In this document: positions 52,432-62,399 of the stretch, in pieces
Position numbering within the stretch: position 1 is the first letter of the stretch
Layout: each line of letters opens with the position of its first letter
Source of the DNA: Paracoccaceae bacterium
Lineage (GTDB): Bacteria > Pseudomonadota > Alphaproteobacteria > Rhodobacterales > Rhodobacteraceae
Assembly: GCA_027489375.1 (NCBI GenBank)
Contig: JAIXZW010000013.1
Location: 310,001 to 374,000 of the forward strand
DNA: 64,000 nt
Direction of reading: 5' to 3'
Notes under the pieces: model-generated
Seen by the model: only the letters and a program-made list of their open reading frames with translations
Told to the model about the DNA's origin: nothing
Databases searched by the model: none
Made by a program: the position numbers and the translations under genes

Positions 52432-53358
52432 ATGACCGCCGCGTCCCCGACACTTCCCACGCAACGGATATGGAACCAGCGGGCCATCGCGCCGTGGCTG
52501 TTCCTCGCGCCTGGACTGTTCATGTTCACCGTCTATGTGCTTTGGCCCATCATCCAGAGCATCACCCTGTCCTTCTATGACTGGAACGGCCTTTACAACA
52601 AGGACGGCCAGTTCACCGGAACCTTCGTCGGCATCGGCAACTATGCCGAATTGGTAAGCGACCCGGCCTTCGAAACCTCGCTCTGGAACAACCTGAAATG
52701 GCTGGTGCTTTACATGGCAGCCCTTCCCTTGGGCCTGTTCATCGCCATCTTCCTGAACCAGACGGTCACGGGCATCCGCCTTTACAAATCGCTCTTCTTC
52801 TTTCCCTTCGTGATCAGTCAGGTTGTCGTCGGTCTGATCTTCTCGTGGTTCTACGCGCCGAATTTCGGGCTGTTCTACCTGCTGACCGAGGTGATCACGG
52901 GGCAGGGAACCGCCATCCTCGCCGATCCCGATGTCGTCACCTATGGCATCATCGCGGCAGGCCTCTGGCCGCAGATCGCCTATGTGATGATCCTTTACCT
53001 CACCGGCCTGAACAACGTCGCCCCCGACCAGATCGAGGCCGCGAAGCTTGACGGCGCCAAGGGGCTGAAGATGCTCTGGCATGTCGTCCTGCCGCAACTG
53101 CGCCCCGCGACCTTCATCGCCGTGATCGTCACGGTGATCGGCGCGCTGCGCAGCTTCGACCTCGTCTCGATCATGACGAACGGCGGCCCCTTCGGATCGT
53201 CCCGCGTGCTGTCCTATTACATGTTCGAGATGGCCTTGGGCGAATACGGTTTCCGCATGGGTTACGGCGCAGCCATCGCCGTGGTGCTTTTCGCCATCAT
53301 GATGGTCTTCATCTCGGGCTTCATCTGGAAGATGTGGCGCGACGAAACGGAGCGTTGA
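52432..53358 (+). CDS. Sugar ABC transporter permease (first, MalF-like)
   Basis: A 308-residue inner-membrane permease with six predicted helices, the first being WLFLAPGLFMFTVYVLWPIIQSITLSFYDW. The EAA loop that contacts the ATPase reads EAAKLDGAKGLKMLWHVVLPQLRP. I use the ATG at 52432 with AGGATGG upstream; an in-frame ATG at 52420 overlaps that ribosome binding site. It is followed three bases later by the second permease. Confidence 0.93.
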   Translation: MTAASPTLPTQRIWNQRAIAPWLFLAPGLFMFTVYVLWPIIQSITLSFYDWNGLYNKDGQFTGTFVGIGNYAELVSDPAFETSLWNNLKWLVLYMAALPLGLFIAIFLNQTVTGIRLYKSLFFFPFVISQVVVGLIFSWFYAPNFGLFYLLTEVITGQGTAILADPDVVTYGIIAAGLWPQIAYVMILYLTGLNNVAPDQIEAAKLDGAKGLKMLWHVVLPQLRPATFIAVIVTVIGALRSFDLVSIMTNGGPFGSSRVLSYYMFEMALGEYGFRMGYGAAIAVVLFAIMMVFISGFIWKMWRDETER

Positions 53359-53361
53359 TCC

Positions 53362-54207
53362 ATGTTCCCCCGTCCCATCCAGCAATCCACCCCGCTCGCG
53401 CAGTGGGTCTATACCATCGCCCTGCCGGTCGCCCTGCTGATCTGGCTCTTCCCGCTGCTCGGCGTGGCGCTGACCTCGCTTCGCCCCGCCTCGGACCTTG
53501 CCCAAGGCAACTACTTCGGCATGCCCTCGGGCATCGCATGGGAAAACTACATCTTCATCTTCACCCAGACGCCCATCGGCCAATACATGATGAACTCGCT
53601 CTGGGTGACGATCCCGACCGTGATCGGCGCGGTCAGCCTGTCGCTGATGACGGGCTTCGCGCTGGCGGTTTACGGCTTTCGCGGCAACATCCTTGTGTTC
53701 TTCATGTTCGTCGCGGGCAACTTCGTGCCCTTCCAGATCCTGATGGTTCCCGTCCGCGACATGACGCTGAACCTCGGCATGTATGACACGTGGTATGGCC
53801 TCGCGCTGTTCCACATCGCCTTCCAGACCGGCTTCTGCACCCTCTTCATGCGCAACTTCATCAAGGCCCTGCCCTTCGAACTGGTCGAGGCCGCGCGGGT
53901 CGAGGGTGTCTCGGAATGGCGCATCTTCTGGTTCATCGTTCTGCCCCTGATGCGCCCCGCCATCGCGGCGCTGTCGGTGCTGGTCTTCACCTTCATCTGG
54001 AACGATTTCTTCTGGGCCACCGTGCTGACCCAAGGCGTCGACAGCCAGCCTGTGACGGCGGGCCTCTCGTCGCTCAACGGCCAGTGGATCGCGCAATGGC
54101 ATCTGGTTTCGGCGGGGTCGATCCTTGCTGCCCTGCCGCCGGTTCTGATGTTCTTCATGATGCAGAAACACTTCATCGCAGGGCTGACGCTGGGTGCGGT
54201 GAAATGA
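53362..54207 (+). CDS. Sugar ABC transporter permease (second, MalG-like)
   Basis: A 281-residue inner-membrane permease with six helices (QWVYTIALPVALLIWLFPLLGVALTSLRP at the start) and the EAA loop EAARVEGVSEWRIFWFIVLPLMRPAIAALSV. It completes the CUT1 importer with the first permease, binding protein and the divergent MalK-type ATPase. Overlaps the alpha-galactosidase start by ATGA. Confidence 0.94.
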   Translation: MFPRPIQQSTPLAQWVYTIALPVALLIWLFPLLGVALTSLRPASDLAQGNYFGMPSGIAWENYIFIFTQTPIGQYMMNSLWVTIPTVIGAVSLSLMTGFALAVYGFRGNILVFFMFVAGNFVPFQILMVPVRDMTLNLGMYDTWYGLALFHIAFQTGFCTLFMRNFIKALPFELVEAARVEGVSEWRIFWFIVLPLMRPAIAALSVLVFTFIWNDFFWATVLTQGVDSQPVTAGLSSLNGQWIAQWHLVSAGSILAALPPVLMFFMMQKHFIAGLTLGAVK

Positions 54208-56267
54208 ACTGGCGCATTGACGCGGGCGATCAGACCATCGCCCTGACGGCCGCGGCGGGCCTGCCCTTCGTCACCTATTGGGGACCAAGGCTGCCCGACA
54301 GCGAAGACCTCGCGCAACTGGCGCTTGCCGCACAGAACGACCTGACGGGCGGCATGCTCGATCAACTGCCGCAGATCACCCTCACCCCCGAATCCGGCCG
54401 CGCCTTTCAGGGGCAGGCGGGGCTTGTGCTGCAAGCCGCCGATGGCACGCCGCTGCATCCTGTCTTTGCCTTCGACCACGCCGAACGTCAGGGCCAGACC
54501 CTGACCCTTGTCTCGCGCGGCGACGGCTTGACCCTGACCCACCGCCTGACCGCCCGGTCAACGGGCGTCATCACCCTGCAAACCACGCTCGACTCCGCCA
54601 CCCCCGTCCGCGTCCAATGGCTTGCAGCCCCGGTCCTGCCCGCCCCGCAAGACGGCGACATCATCGACATCAGCGGCAAATGGGTGGGCGAGTTCCAGTT
54701 GAACCGCACCCCGTGGACCCAAGGCATCCGCCTGCGCGAGGCGCGCACCGGCCGCTCCGGCCACGAACACCCGCCCTATGCGATCTTTGCAGGCCAAGGC
54801 TGCACCAACACCCAAGGCACGGCCCACGCGCTCCACTACGCATGGTCCGGCGGGCATCGCATGGTGGCCGAGGAACTGCCCGACGGTCGCCGCTTGGTGC
54901 AATTCGGCCATGCCACGGGGGCCGAAACCGCAACCGGAACCCGCTTCGAATCCGCCGAGCTGATCGCCGCCGTCTCGACCGGCGGCCTCAACGGGGTCGG
55001 CGCGCTGTTCCAGTCCGACATCCGCGACCGCGTGGTCACATGGCCCGATCCGGCCCGCCCCCGCCCCGTGCATTACAACTGCTGGGAGGCGGTTTATTTC
55101 AACCACAACCTCGCCGACCTCGCCGCCATCGCCGACCGCGCCGCAGCCCTCGGGGCGGAACGCTTCGTGCTGGATGACGGCTGGTTCGGACGCCGCGACG
55201 ACGACACCACCAGCCTTGGCGACTGGGTCGTCGACCGCCGTAAATGGAAAGATGGCCTTAACCCTCTCATAAAACATGTGCATGGACTGTGCATGTCGTT
55301 CGGCATCTGGTTCGAACCCGAAATGGTCAATCCCGACAGCGATCTGATGCGCGCCCATCCCGACTGGATGCTTGGCCCCGCGGATCAGGTGACGGGGCGA
55401 AACCAGATGGTTCTCAATCTCGCGCTGCCGGAATGTCGTGAATACCTGTTTCACGCCATCTCCACTCTGCTGACCGAATACCCCATCGATTACATCAAAT
55501 GGGACCACAACCGCCTGCTCCCCGTGGTCGATGCCGCCCAGACGCGGGGGGTTTACGAACTCCTCGGCGCACTGCGCACCGCGCATCCCAAGGTCGAGAT
55601 CGAAACCTGCGCCTCGGGCGGCGGGCGGATCGACGCAGGGATTCTGCAATACACCCAAAGGGTTTGGCTCTCCGACAGCAACGACGCGCTCGAACGCCTG
55701 CGCATCCAGCACGATGCGGCGCTCTTCCTGCCCTTGGCGGTCACGGGCAGCCATGTCGGCCCGCGCCATTGCCACACCTCGGGCCGCGTCCTGCCCATGT
55801 CCCTGCGCGCATGGGTCGCCGCCCAGCGCCACATGGGCTTCGAAATGGACCTGCGCGAATTGACCGAGGCCGAGGCGCAAACCCTCTCGCGCGTCACCGC
55901 GTGGTGGAAGGCGAACCGCGACTGGCTGACCCGCGCCACGATCCACCGGCTCGACAGCGACGACACCGCCGTGGTGGCCGAGGTGCAGGTTTCGGCGGAC
56001 ACCCGCCGTTTCGTGGCCTTCGCCGGGCAAGACTCCACCAGTCGCCAGATCCTTCCCCGTCCGCTCCGCCTGACAGGGCTGGACCCCGCCGCCCGTTACC
56101 GCGTTCATCTGGTAAACCCCGAGGATGCGGCGCGGCAAAGCAGGGGGCCGAACGCCCTGAAATCGCAGGACTTGACGCTGACGGGCCAGACCCTCATGAC
56201 CCGCGGCATCCTGCTTCCCGTGGCATGGCCCGGCACGATGTTCGTGGTCGAAGGGGAACGGGTATGA
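54204..56267 (+). CDS. Alpha-galactosidase (GH36)
   Basis: Cytoplasmic retaining glycosidase releasing galactose from melibiose, raffinose or galactinol-type sugars. ATG at 54204 overlaps the permease stop, giving 687 residues; the ORF-track start is 138 codons too far upstream. Order: N-terminal beta-supersandwich (1-300), barrel with VHYNCWEAVYFNHN, FVLDDGWFGRRDDD, the nucleophile aspartate in YIKWDHNR (~433), ETCASGGGRIDAGIL and the acid/base aspartate in SDSNDALERLRIQ (~490), then a C-terminal beta domain. No signal peptide, consistent with action after import. Confidence 0.94.
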   Translation: MNWRIDAGDQTIALTAAAGLPFVTYWGPRLPDSEDLAQLALAAQNDLTGGMLDQLPQITLTPESGRAFQGQAGLVLQAADGTPLHPVFAFDHAERQGQTLTLVSRGDGLTLTHRLTARSTGVITLQTTLDSATPVRVQWLAAPVLPAPQDGDIIDISGKWVGEFQLNRTPWTQGIRLREARTGRSGHEHPPYAIFAGQGCTNTQGTAHALHYAWSGGHRMVAEELPDGRRLVQFGHATGAETATGTRFESAELIAAVSTGGLNGVGALFQSDIRDRVVTWPDPARPRPVHYNCWEAVYFNHNLADLAAIADRAAALGAERFVLDDGWFGRRDDDTTSLGDWVVDRRKWKDGLNPLIKHVHGLCMSFGIWFEPEMVNPDSDLMRAHPDWMLGPADQVTGRNQMVLNLALPECREYLFHAISTLLTEYPIDYIKWDHNRLLPVVDAAQTRGVYELLGALRTAHPKVEIETCASGGGRIDAGILQYTQRVWLSDSNDALERLRIQHDAALFLPLAVTGSHVGPRHCHTSGRVLPMSLRAWVAAQRHMGFEMDLRELTEAEAQTLSRVTAWWKANRDWLTRATIHRLDSDDTAVVAEVQVSADTRRFVAFAGQDSTSRQILPRPLRLTGLDPAARYRVHLVNPEDAARQSRGPNALKSQDLTLTGQTLMTRGILLPVAWPGTMFVVEGERV

Positions 56268-56358
56268 GTGTGGCGCAAGCGGCAAAGATAGCCGCCAAGT
56301 GCTGTGTGTTGAAGACATCCCCGCCAGCGGCATCGGGGGCGAAGGCAGGAAGACGGGC

Positions 56359-57255
56359 ATGAATACGGACTGGATCGCGGTCGATTGGGGCACCTCGAAC
56401 CTGCGGGTCTGGGCGATGGGTCAGGCGTCAATCCTCGCCCACGCCACGTCCGACGATGGCATGGGCAGCCTTGATCGCGACGGGTTCGAACCGGCGCTCT
56501 TGCGCCTGATCGCACCGTGGCTGACCGAGGGCCGCACGACCGAGGTGATCGCCTGCGGCATGGTCGGCAGCCGCCAAGGCTGGTTCGAAGCGCCCTACCG
56601 CGCCACCCCCTGCACCCCGCTTGACCCTGCGGGCCTTGTCTCCGTGCCGACCCATGACACGCGCCTCACCGTCCGCATCATCCCCGGCGTGAAGCAGGTG
56701 AAACCCGCCGATGTGATGCGCGGCGAGGAAACGCAGATCGCCGGAGCCTTGGCGCTGAACGCCGGGTTCGACGGGGTCATCTGCCTGCCCGGCACCCATT
56801 CCAAATGGGCGCATGTCTCGGCGGGTGAGGTCGTCTCGTTCCAGACCTTCATGACGGGCGAGTTGTTCGCCCTGCTCTCGCAGCACTCCGTCCTGCGGCA
56901 CGGCATGGCGGGCGGCGGTTGGGACGATGCGGCCTTTGACGAGGCGCTGTCGGACGCCCTCTCGCGCCCCGACCGCATCGCCGCCAAGCTTTTCGCGCTG
57001 CGGGCCGAAGGGTTGATCGCGGGCCTTACCCCCGCCGCCGCCCGCTCGCGGCTTTCGGGGTTACTGATCGGTATCGAACTGGCCGCATCGAAACCCTTCT
57101 GGCTCGGGCAAAAGGTGGCCATCGTCGGCTCCGAAGCCCTTGCCCAATCCTACGCCCGCGCGCTGTCGGCCCAAGGGGCCGAACCGCGCCTGATCCCTGC
57201 AACCGATGCCACATTGGCGGGCCTGATTGCCGCCCGCGCCAAGGTAAACGCATGA
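56359..57255 (+). CDS. dgoK: 2-dehydro-3-deoxygalactonokinase
   Basis: Phosphorylates 2-keto-3-deoxygalactonate in the De Ley-Doudoroff galactose route. ATG at 56359 gives 298 residues ([20 protein letters not shown]), the start being the DgoK phosphate-binding signature. Further blocks: [54 protein letters not shown]. It follows GH36 after 91 bases and overlaps dgoA by ATGA. Substrate assignment is strong because kinase and aldolase are paired. Confidence 0.95.
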   Translation: MNTDWIAVDWGTSNLRVWAMGQASILAHATSDDGMGSLDRDGFEPALLRLIAPWLTEGRTTEVIACGMVGSRQGWFEAPYRATPCTPLDPAGLVSVPTHDTRLTVRIIPGVKQVKPADVMRGEETQIAGALALNAGFDGVICLPGTHSKWAHVSAGEVVSFQTFMTGELFALLSQHSVLRHGMAGGGWDDAAFDEALSDALSRPDRIAAKLFALRAEGLIAGLTPAAARSRLSGLLIGIELAASKPFWLGQKVAIVGSEALAQSYARALSAQGAEPRLIPATDATLAGLIAARAKVNA

Positions 57256-57869
57256 CCCATCGCAACATCATCGCCATCCTGCGCGGCATCACCCCGCCCG
57301 ATGCCCTGCCCGTGGCCGAACGCCTGATCGCCGCAGGCATCACGCGGATCGAGGTGCCGTTGAACAGCCCCGACCCGCTCCATTCGATCGCCGCGATGGC
57401 CCGCGAATTCAGCGCGGTCGCCCAGATCGGCGCAGGCACCGTGCTGACGGTCGAAGACGTGCGCGCGGTGGGCGAGGCGGGTGGAACCCTGATCGTCTCG
57501 CCCAACATGGACGCGCAGGTCATCGCCGCGACCAAGGCGATGGGCCTGCACTCATGGCCCGGCGTGATGACCCCGACCGAATGTTTCGCCGCCCTGAAGG
57601 CAGGCGCGGACGGGCTGAAGATTTTCCCCGCCTCGCTGATCGGACCGGACGGGGTCAAGGCGATCCGCGCCGTCCTGCCCAAGACCACGCAGGTCTATGC
57701 CGTGGGCGGCGCGGGGGCCGACAACTTCGCGCAATGGATCAAGGCGGGGGCAGACGGCTTCGGCATCGGCACCGCACTCTACACCCCCGCTTTGTCGCCA
57801 ACCGAAGTTCACGCCCGCGCCACGAACATCGTCACCGCCTATGACGCCGCAATCGGGGCCAAAGCATGA
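57252..57869 (+). CDS. dgoA: 2-dehydro-3-deoxy-6-phosphogalactonate aldolase
   Basis: Class I KDPG/KDPGal aldolase cleaving KDPGal to pyruvate and glyceraldehyde 3-phosphate. The 205 residues show [23 protein letters not shown] (catalytic Glu), [16 protein letters not shown]-type [11 protein letters not shown] and the Schiff-base lysine in GLKIFPAS. This form lacks the fused galactonate dehydratase present in some DgoA annotations. Coupled to dgoK and to the SMP-30 gene by ATGA overlaps. Confidence 0.95.
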   Translation: MTHRNIIAILRGITPPDALPVAERLIAAGITRIEVPLNSPDPLHSIAAMAREFSAVAQIGAGTVLTVEDVRAVGEAGGTLIVSPNMDAQVIAATKAMGLHSWPGVMTPTECFAALKAGADGLKIFPASLIGPDGVKAIRAVLPKTTQVYAVGGAGADNFAQWIKAGADGFGIGTALYTPALSPTEVHARATNIVTAYDAAIGAKA

Positions 57870-58723
57870 TCTACGACACACGCGCCTGCGAATTGGGCGA
57901 AGGCGCACTCTGGCACCCCGAACGCCGCCAACTCTTCTGGTTCGACATCCTCGGTAATAAACTCCACACCATCGACCGCGACGGATCGCAAACCTTCAGC
58001 TTCGTCGAAATGGTCTCCGCCGCCGGATGGGTCACGCGCGACCACCTGCTGATCGCGGGAGAACGCGACCTGTTCCTGTTCGAGATCGAGTCGGAAGAGA
58101 TTGAAACCATTGCGGAATTGGAGGCGGGCAACCCCAAGACCCGTTCCAACGATGGCCGCGCCGACCGTCAGGGCGGGTTCTGGATCGGCACGATGGGCAA
58201 GCGCGGCGGGGCCGACACGGGCATGGGCGCGATCTACCGCTGGTATCGGGGGGAATTGCGCAAGCTTTTCGACGGGCTGACGATTCCGAACTCCATCTGC
58301 TTCGCGCCGGATGGCAAGACCGCCTATTTCTCGGACACCGTTACCCAGCGCATCAACCGCGTGGCGCTCGATCCGCAAGGCTGGCCCGCCGAAGCGCCGG
58401 AACCCTTCATCGACCTGTCGGGCGAAGGGCTGTTTCCCGATGGGGCGACCGTCGATGCGGCGGGCAACATCTGGAACGCGCAATGGGGCGCGGGGCGGGT
58501 GGCCTGCTATTCGCCAAGCGGCCAGTTCCTGAACGCCGTGCGCTTCGATGCGCCCCACACCTCGTGCCCCGCCTTCGGAGGCGCTGACGGGCGGACGCTT
58601 TTCGTCACCACGGCGCAAGAGGGGATGGATGCAACGGCGCTCGCCCTCGCCCCGCTGTCGGGGCAGACATTCTATGCCCCCAACGTGGCCCTTGGCCTTC
58701 CCGAACCGCAGGTCATCCTATGA
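57866..58723 (+). CDS. SMP-30/gluconolactonase family lactonase, probably galactonolactonase
   Basis: A 285-residue six-bladed beta-propeller of the SMP-30/LRE family: [29 protein letters not shown] (metal Glu), [21 protein letters not shown] (metal Asn/Asp region), [43 protein letters not shown]. Family members hydrolyse sugar lactones with a divalent metal. Placed between dgoA and beta-galactosidase with 4-base overlaps on both sides, it most likely opens galactono-lactone produced by galactose dehydrogenase. That substrate is inferred from context. Confidence 0.9.
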   Translation: MIYDTRACELGEGALWHPERRQLFWFDILGNKLHTIDRDGSQTFSFVEMVSAAGWVTRDHLLIAGERDLFLFEIESEEIETIAELEAGNPKTRSNDGRADRQGGFWIGTMGKRGGADTGMGAIYRWYRGELRKLFDGLTIPNSICFAPDGKTAYFSDTVTQRINRVALDPQGWPAEAPEPFIDLSGEGLFPDGATVDAAGNIWNAQWGAGRVACYSPSGQFLNAVRFDAPHTSCPAFGGADGRTLFVTTAQEGMDATALALAPLSGQTFYAPNVALGLPEPQVIL

Positions 58724-60621
58724 AACGCACGCTTGGCGTCTGCTACTACCCCGAACACTGGCCCGAAACCCAATGGGCCGAAGATGCCGCCCGCATGGCG
58801 GACCTTGGCCTGACTTGGGTCCGGATCGGTGAATTCGCGTGGAGCCGGATCGAACCGAAACCCGGCAGGTTCGACTGGGACTGGCTGGACCGCGCCATCG
58901 ACACATTGGGCAAGGCGGGGCTGAAGGTCGTGCTCGGCACGCCGACCGCCACCCCGCCGCGCTGGATGCTCGACAAGCACCCCGACATGCTGGCCGTGGA
59001 TGCCGGGGGGCGGCCGCGGGGCTTCGGGTCGCGGCGGCACTACTGCTTCTCGCATCGCGGCTATCGCGCGGAATCGGCGCGGATCGTCAAGGCGCTGGCG
59101 GAACGCTATGGCCGCAACCCCCATATCGCCGCGTGGCAGACCGACAACGAATACGGCTGCCACGACACGGTGCTGTCCTATTCGCAAGCGGCCCTGCACG
59201 CCTTCCGCGACTGGCTGGCGCAGCGCTACCAATCGACCGAGGCGTTGAACCGCGCTTGGGGCAATGTCTTCTGGTCGATGGAATATTCCGCATTCGACGA
59301 GATCAACCTGCCCAACCTCACCGTGACCGAGGCGAACCCTTCGCATGTCATGGCCTTCCGCCGCTTCGCATCGGACGAGGTGGCAAGTTACAACCGCTTG
59401 CAGACCGAGATCATCCGCAAACATTCCGATGCGCCGATTGCCCATAACTACATGGGACGGATCACCGAATTCGACCATTTCGCCACGGGGGCGGACCTCG
59501 ATATCGCATCGTGGGATGCCTACCCCTTGGGCTTCCTGTCGGATCGGCTGGAGGTGTCGCCCGAACACAAGCGCCGCTTCGTGCGGCAGGGGGACCCCGA
59601 TTTCCAAGCCTTCCACCACGATCTTTACCGCGCCGTGGGGCGTGGGCGCTGGTGGATCATGGAACAGCAGCCCGGCCCCGTGAACTGGGCACCGTGGAAC
59701 GCCGATCCGTTGCCCGGCATGGCCCGGCTTTGGGCGTGGGAGGCCTTTGCCCACGGGGCTGAGGCGGTCTGCTATTTCCGCTGGCGTCAGGCCCCCTTTG
59801 CACAGGAACAGATGCACGCGGGCCTGTTGCGCCCCGACAGCGCGCCCGCACAGGCCTATGCCGAAGCGGCGCAGGTGGTCGAGGAATTGATGGCCATGCC
59901 CGATGTCGAAACCGCCCGCGCCGATGTGGCACTGGTGTTCGACTATGCCTCGGCCTGGGCATGGCAGACGCAGCCGCAGGGGCGGGATTTCGACTATTTC
60001 CGGCTGGCCTTTGCCTTCTATCGCGGGCTGCGGCGGCTGGGATTGAACATCGACATCCTGCCCCCCGATGCGGCGGATCTGGACGCGTACAAGGTCGTGC
60101 TCGCCCCCGGCGTTGCCACGCTGTCCGCGCCTTTGCTTGCCGCATTGGCGCGGCACAAGGGGGCGGCGCTGGTCGGGCCGCGCAGCAATTCCAAGACGGT
60201 GGAGTTTGCCACCCCCGTTCCGCTTCCCCCCAACCTGCCGGGGCTGGATGCGACCGTGGCGCGGGTGGAAAGCCTGCCGCCGGACGTGCCCGTTCCGCTG
60301 GACCGTGGCGGCAATTTCCTGCACTGGCGCGAAAAGCTGGAAACCACCGGAAAGATTGCCGAAAGCTGCACCGATGGCTGGCCTGCCATCGTGGGCAGCG
60401 GCGGCCTGCGCTATCTGGCGGGCTGGCCGGACGATGCGGCGCTGGACCGTATCCTGACCGATCTTTGCACGGCACAAGGGCTGGCGGTCGACCCCCTGCC
60501 CGAAGGGCTGCGGCGGCGGGACAGCGGCGGCTATCGCTTCTGGTTCAATTACAACGCCGTGCCCGTGGACCGCGCCGATTTCATGATCCCCGCGGCGGGG
60601 GTGCATTGGGAGAAGCTTTAG
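58720..60621 (+). CDS. Beta-galactosidase (GH42)
   Basis: A 633-residue cytoplasmic retaining enzyme. N-terminal LGVCYYPEHWPETQWAEDAARMADLGLTWVRIGEFAWSRIEP is the GH42 signature; the acid/base glutamate is in TDNEYGCH (~144) and the nucleophile in IMEQQPGPVNW (~314). A beta-galactosidase trimerisation-type domain (DVALVFDYASAWAWQTQPQ..., ~400-600) and a C-terminal beta domain follow. Together with GH36 it lets the locus use both alpha- and beta-linked galactosides. Last gene of the operon; an inverted repeat spans its stop codon. Confidence 0.95.
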   Translation: MKRTLGVCYYPEHWPETQWAEDAARMADLGLTWVRIGEFAWSRIEPKPGRFDWDWLDRAIDTLGKAGLKVVLGTPTATPPRWMLDKHPDMLAVDAGGRPRGFGSRRHYCFSHRGYRAESARIVKALAERYGRNPHIAAWQTDNEYGCHDTVLSYSQAALHAFRDWLAQRYQSTEALNRAWGNVFWSMEYSAFDEINLPNLTVTEANPSHVMAFRRFASDEVASYNRLQTEIIRKHSDAPIAHNYMGRITEFDHFATGADLDIASWDAYPLGFLSDRLEVSPEHKRRFVRQGDPDFQAFHHDLYRAVGRGRWWIMEQQPGPVNWAPWNADPLPGMARLWAWEAFAHGAEAVCYFRWRQAPFAQEQMHAGLLRPDSAPAQAYAEAAQVVEELMAMPDVETARADVALVFDYASAWAWQTQPQGRDFDYFRLAFAFYRGLRRLGLNIDILPPDAADLDAYKVVLAPGVATLSAPLLAALARHKGAALVGPRSNSKTVEFATPVPLPPNLPGLDATVARVESLPPDVPVPLDRGGNFLHWREKLETTGKIAESCTDGWPAIVGSGGLRYLAGWPDDAALDRILTDLCTAQGLAVDPLPEGLRRRDSGGYRFWFNYNAVPVDRADFMIPAAGVHWEKL

Positions 60622-60631
60622 GGCTTCTCCC
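60608..60631. terminator. Inverted repeat spanning the GH42 stop codon
   Basis: GGGAGAAGC-tttagg-GCTTCTCCC, 9-bp perfect arms with the TAG stop in the loop. It lies between convergent genes (7 bases before the GH13 stop) and could act in both directions, but there is no T tract. Confidence 0.5.
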
Positions 60632-60638
60632 CCCGGCC

Positions 60639-62222
60639 CTAGCCGACTTGGGCGAAGGCAACGCCGTTCGGGCCAAGCCGCAGCATGTCGCCCGCCACCT
60701 CGGCGGAAATGCTGGGACCGGTCAGCGCACCCAGCCCTGCGACCTGCACCGTCACGGCCTTGGGCGACAGGTTGAAGAAACAGCCGAAACCGTTACCGCG
60801 CACGAAGCCGAGCACGGGGTCGGGCAGGTCGAGGAACCGCGTCCGCCCCATCCGCAGCGCCGCCGTTTCGCGGCGGAATGCGAGCATTTCGCGGTAATGT
60901 TCCAGCACCGACCCCGCCACGCCCTGCTGTGACGCCACGTTCCGCGCAAGTTGCGGTGCCTTGACCGGAAGCCACGGCTTCACCGTGCTGAACCCGCCGA
61001 ATTGCGACCCGTCCCAGACCATCGGCGTGCGGGTGTTGTCGCGGCCCACGGGTTCGGGCCAGAAGTTGATGCCCTGCGGATCGGTCAGCTCTTCAAAGGC
61101 CAGTTCGGTATCGGTCTGCCCCAATTCCTCGCCCTGCCACAGGCAGATGGAGCCTTCGAAGGACAAAAGCAGCGAGGCCGCCTGTTTCGCCACCGCCTCG
61201 GTCGAAATCCCGTGCTTTGCCCAGCGCGAGACGTGGCGGACGACATCGTGGTTGGAAAAAGCCCACATCGGCCAACCATCCGGCGCGCCGTCGAAGAATT
61301 CCGAGATCTTGGTGCGGAAGATGTCGGGCGTGTAGTCGTAGCCCATCATCTCGAACGAATAGCATTGATGCAGGCGACCGGGGGCGGTGTATTCGCCCAT
61401 CATGCGGATGGCGTGGTGGCTTTCGCCCATCTCGCCCACGCTGGCCGCGCCGTATTCGTCCAGCAGTTTGCGGATGCGTTCCATCCACAACAGGTTCTCG
61501 GGCTGGTTCTTGTCGTGCAAGTGATACTGCATCGCATAGGGGTTGCCGTCGATGTCGGTCTTTTCGCGGTAATCGGGCGGGTTGTCGCGCAAGTCGCGGT
61601 CGTGGAAGAAGTAATTGACCGTGTCGAAGCGGAAACCATCCAACCCGCGCTCCAGCCAGAAGCGCATGTTGGCCAGCGCCCAGTCCTGAACGGCGGGGTT
61701 GTGGAAGTTCAGGTCGGGCTGCTGCACAAGGAAGTTGTGCAGATAATACTGCTTGCGGCGGGCATCCCATTGCCACGCACCACCCCCGAAAATGGACAGC
61801 CAGTTGTTCGGCGGCGTGCCATCGGGGCGCGCATCGGCCCAGACATACCAATCGGCCTTTGGGTTGGTGCGGTCTTTGCGGCTTTCCTGAAAGAAGGGGT
61901 GCTGGTCCGAGGAATGCGACTGCACCTGATCGACGATCACCTTGAGGCCAAGCTTGTGCGCCGTGGCGAGCAGCTCGTCGAAATCGGCAAGCGTGCCGAA
62001 AACCGGATCGACGTTGCAGTAATCCGAAACGTCATAACCCATGTCGAGCATGGGCGAGGTGAAGATCGGGCTGAGCCAGACACAATCGACGCCAAGGTCG
62101 GCAATATAGGGCAAGCGGCTGGTGATACCCTTGAGGTCGCCCACGCCATCGCCGTTCGAATCCTGAAACGAACGGGGATAGACCTGATAGGTCACTGCGC
62201 CCTTCCACCAATCCTTTGCCAT
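60639..62222 (-). CDS. Alpha-glucosidase (GH13, oligo-1,6-glucosidase/AglA type)
   Basis: Cytoplasmic (no signal peptide) alpha-amylase-family enzyme hydrolysing small alpha-glucosides. From ATG 62222 it is 527 residues (MAKDWWKGAVTYQVYPRSFQDSNGDGVGDLKGI); ATG 62234 is an alternative. GH13 regions in order: DQVQSHSSDQHPFF (region I with VQ where most have VxNH), GFRFDTVNYF with the nucleophile (~200), VGEMGES with the general acid (~265), FSNHDVVRHVSRW (~330). The VDQVQSHSS variant is typical of the AglA/alpha-glucosidase subgroup. Convergent to the galactoside operon and therefore separately regulated. Confidence 0.92.
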   Translation of the reverse strand: MAKDWWKGAVTYQVYPRSFQDSNGDGVGDLKGITSRLPYIADLGVDCVWLSPIFTSPMLDMGYDVSDYCNVDPVFGTLADFDELLATAHKLGLKVIVDQVQSHSSDQHPFFQESRKDRTNPKADWYVWADARPDGTPPNNWLSIFGGGAWQWDARRKQYYLHNFLVQQPDLNFHNPAVQDWALANMRFWLERGLDGFRFDTVNYFFHDRDLRDNPPDYREKTDIDGNPYAMQYHLHDKNQPENLLWMERIRKLLDEYGAASVGEMGESHHAIRMMGEYTAPGRLHQCYSFEMMGYDYTPDIFRTKISEFFDGAPDGWPMWAFSNHDVVRHVSRWAKHGISTEAVAKQAASLLLSFEGSICLWQGEELGQTDTELAFEELTDPQGINFWPEPVGRDNTRTPMVWDGSQFGGFSTVKPWLPVKAPQLARNVASQQGVAGSVLEHYREMLAFRRETAALRMGRTRFLDLPDPVLGFVRGNGFGCFFNLSPKAVTVQVAGLGALTGPSISAEVAGDMLRLGPNGVAFAQVG

Positions 62223-62240
62223 GCCAGACCCCATCCGTTG

Positions 62241-62257
62241 TAACGATGTTTGCGTTA
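62241..62257. promoter_or_regulatory. TAACG-N7-CGTTA dyad upstream of the GH13 gene
   Basis: TAACG (62241-62245) and CGTTA (62253-62257) flank ATGTTTG, 18 bases upstream of the GH13 start. The pattern resembles operators of LacI-family sugar regulators. No LacI gene is in this window. Confidence 0.45.
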
Positions 62258-62399
62258 ACTTCGGTTTTGCGCTTTGGGCAAGCCCCGCAATTCAAATGAC
62301 ACCGCAGCCATCGAGGGTTGTGATTGATATGGCAACAATTTAGCGTTTGACCCTGTCGGAGCGAAGGGCGAGAACACCGGCCTAGCATCAGGAGGCGTC

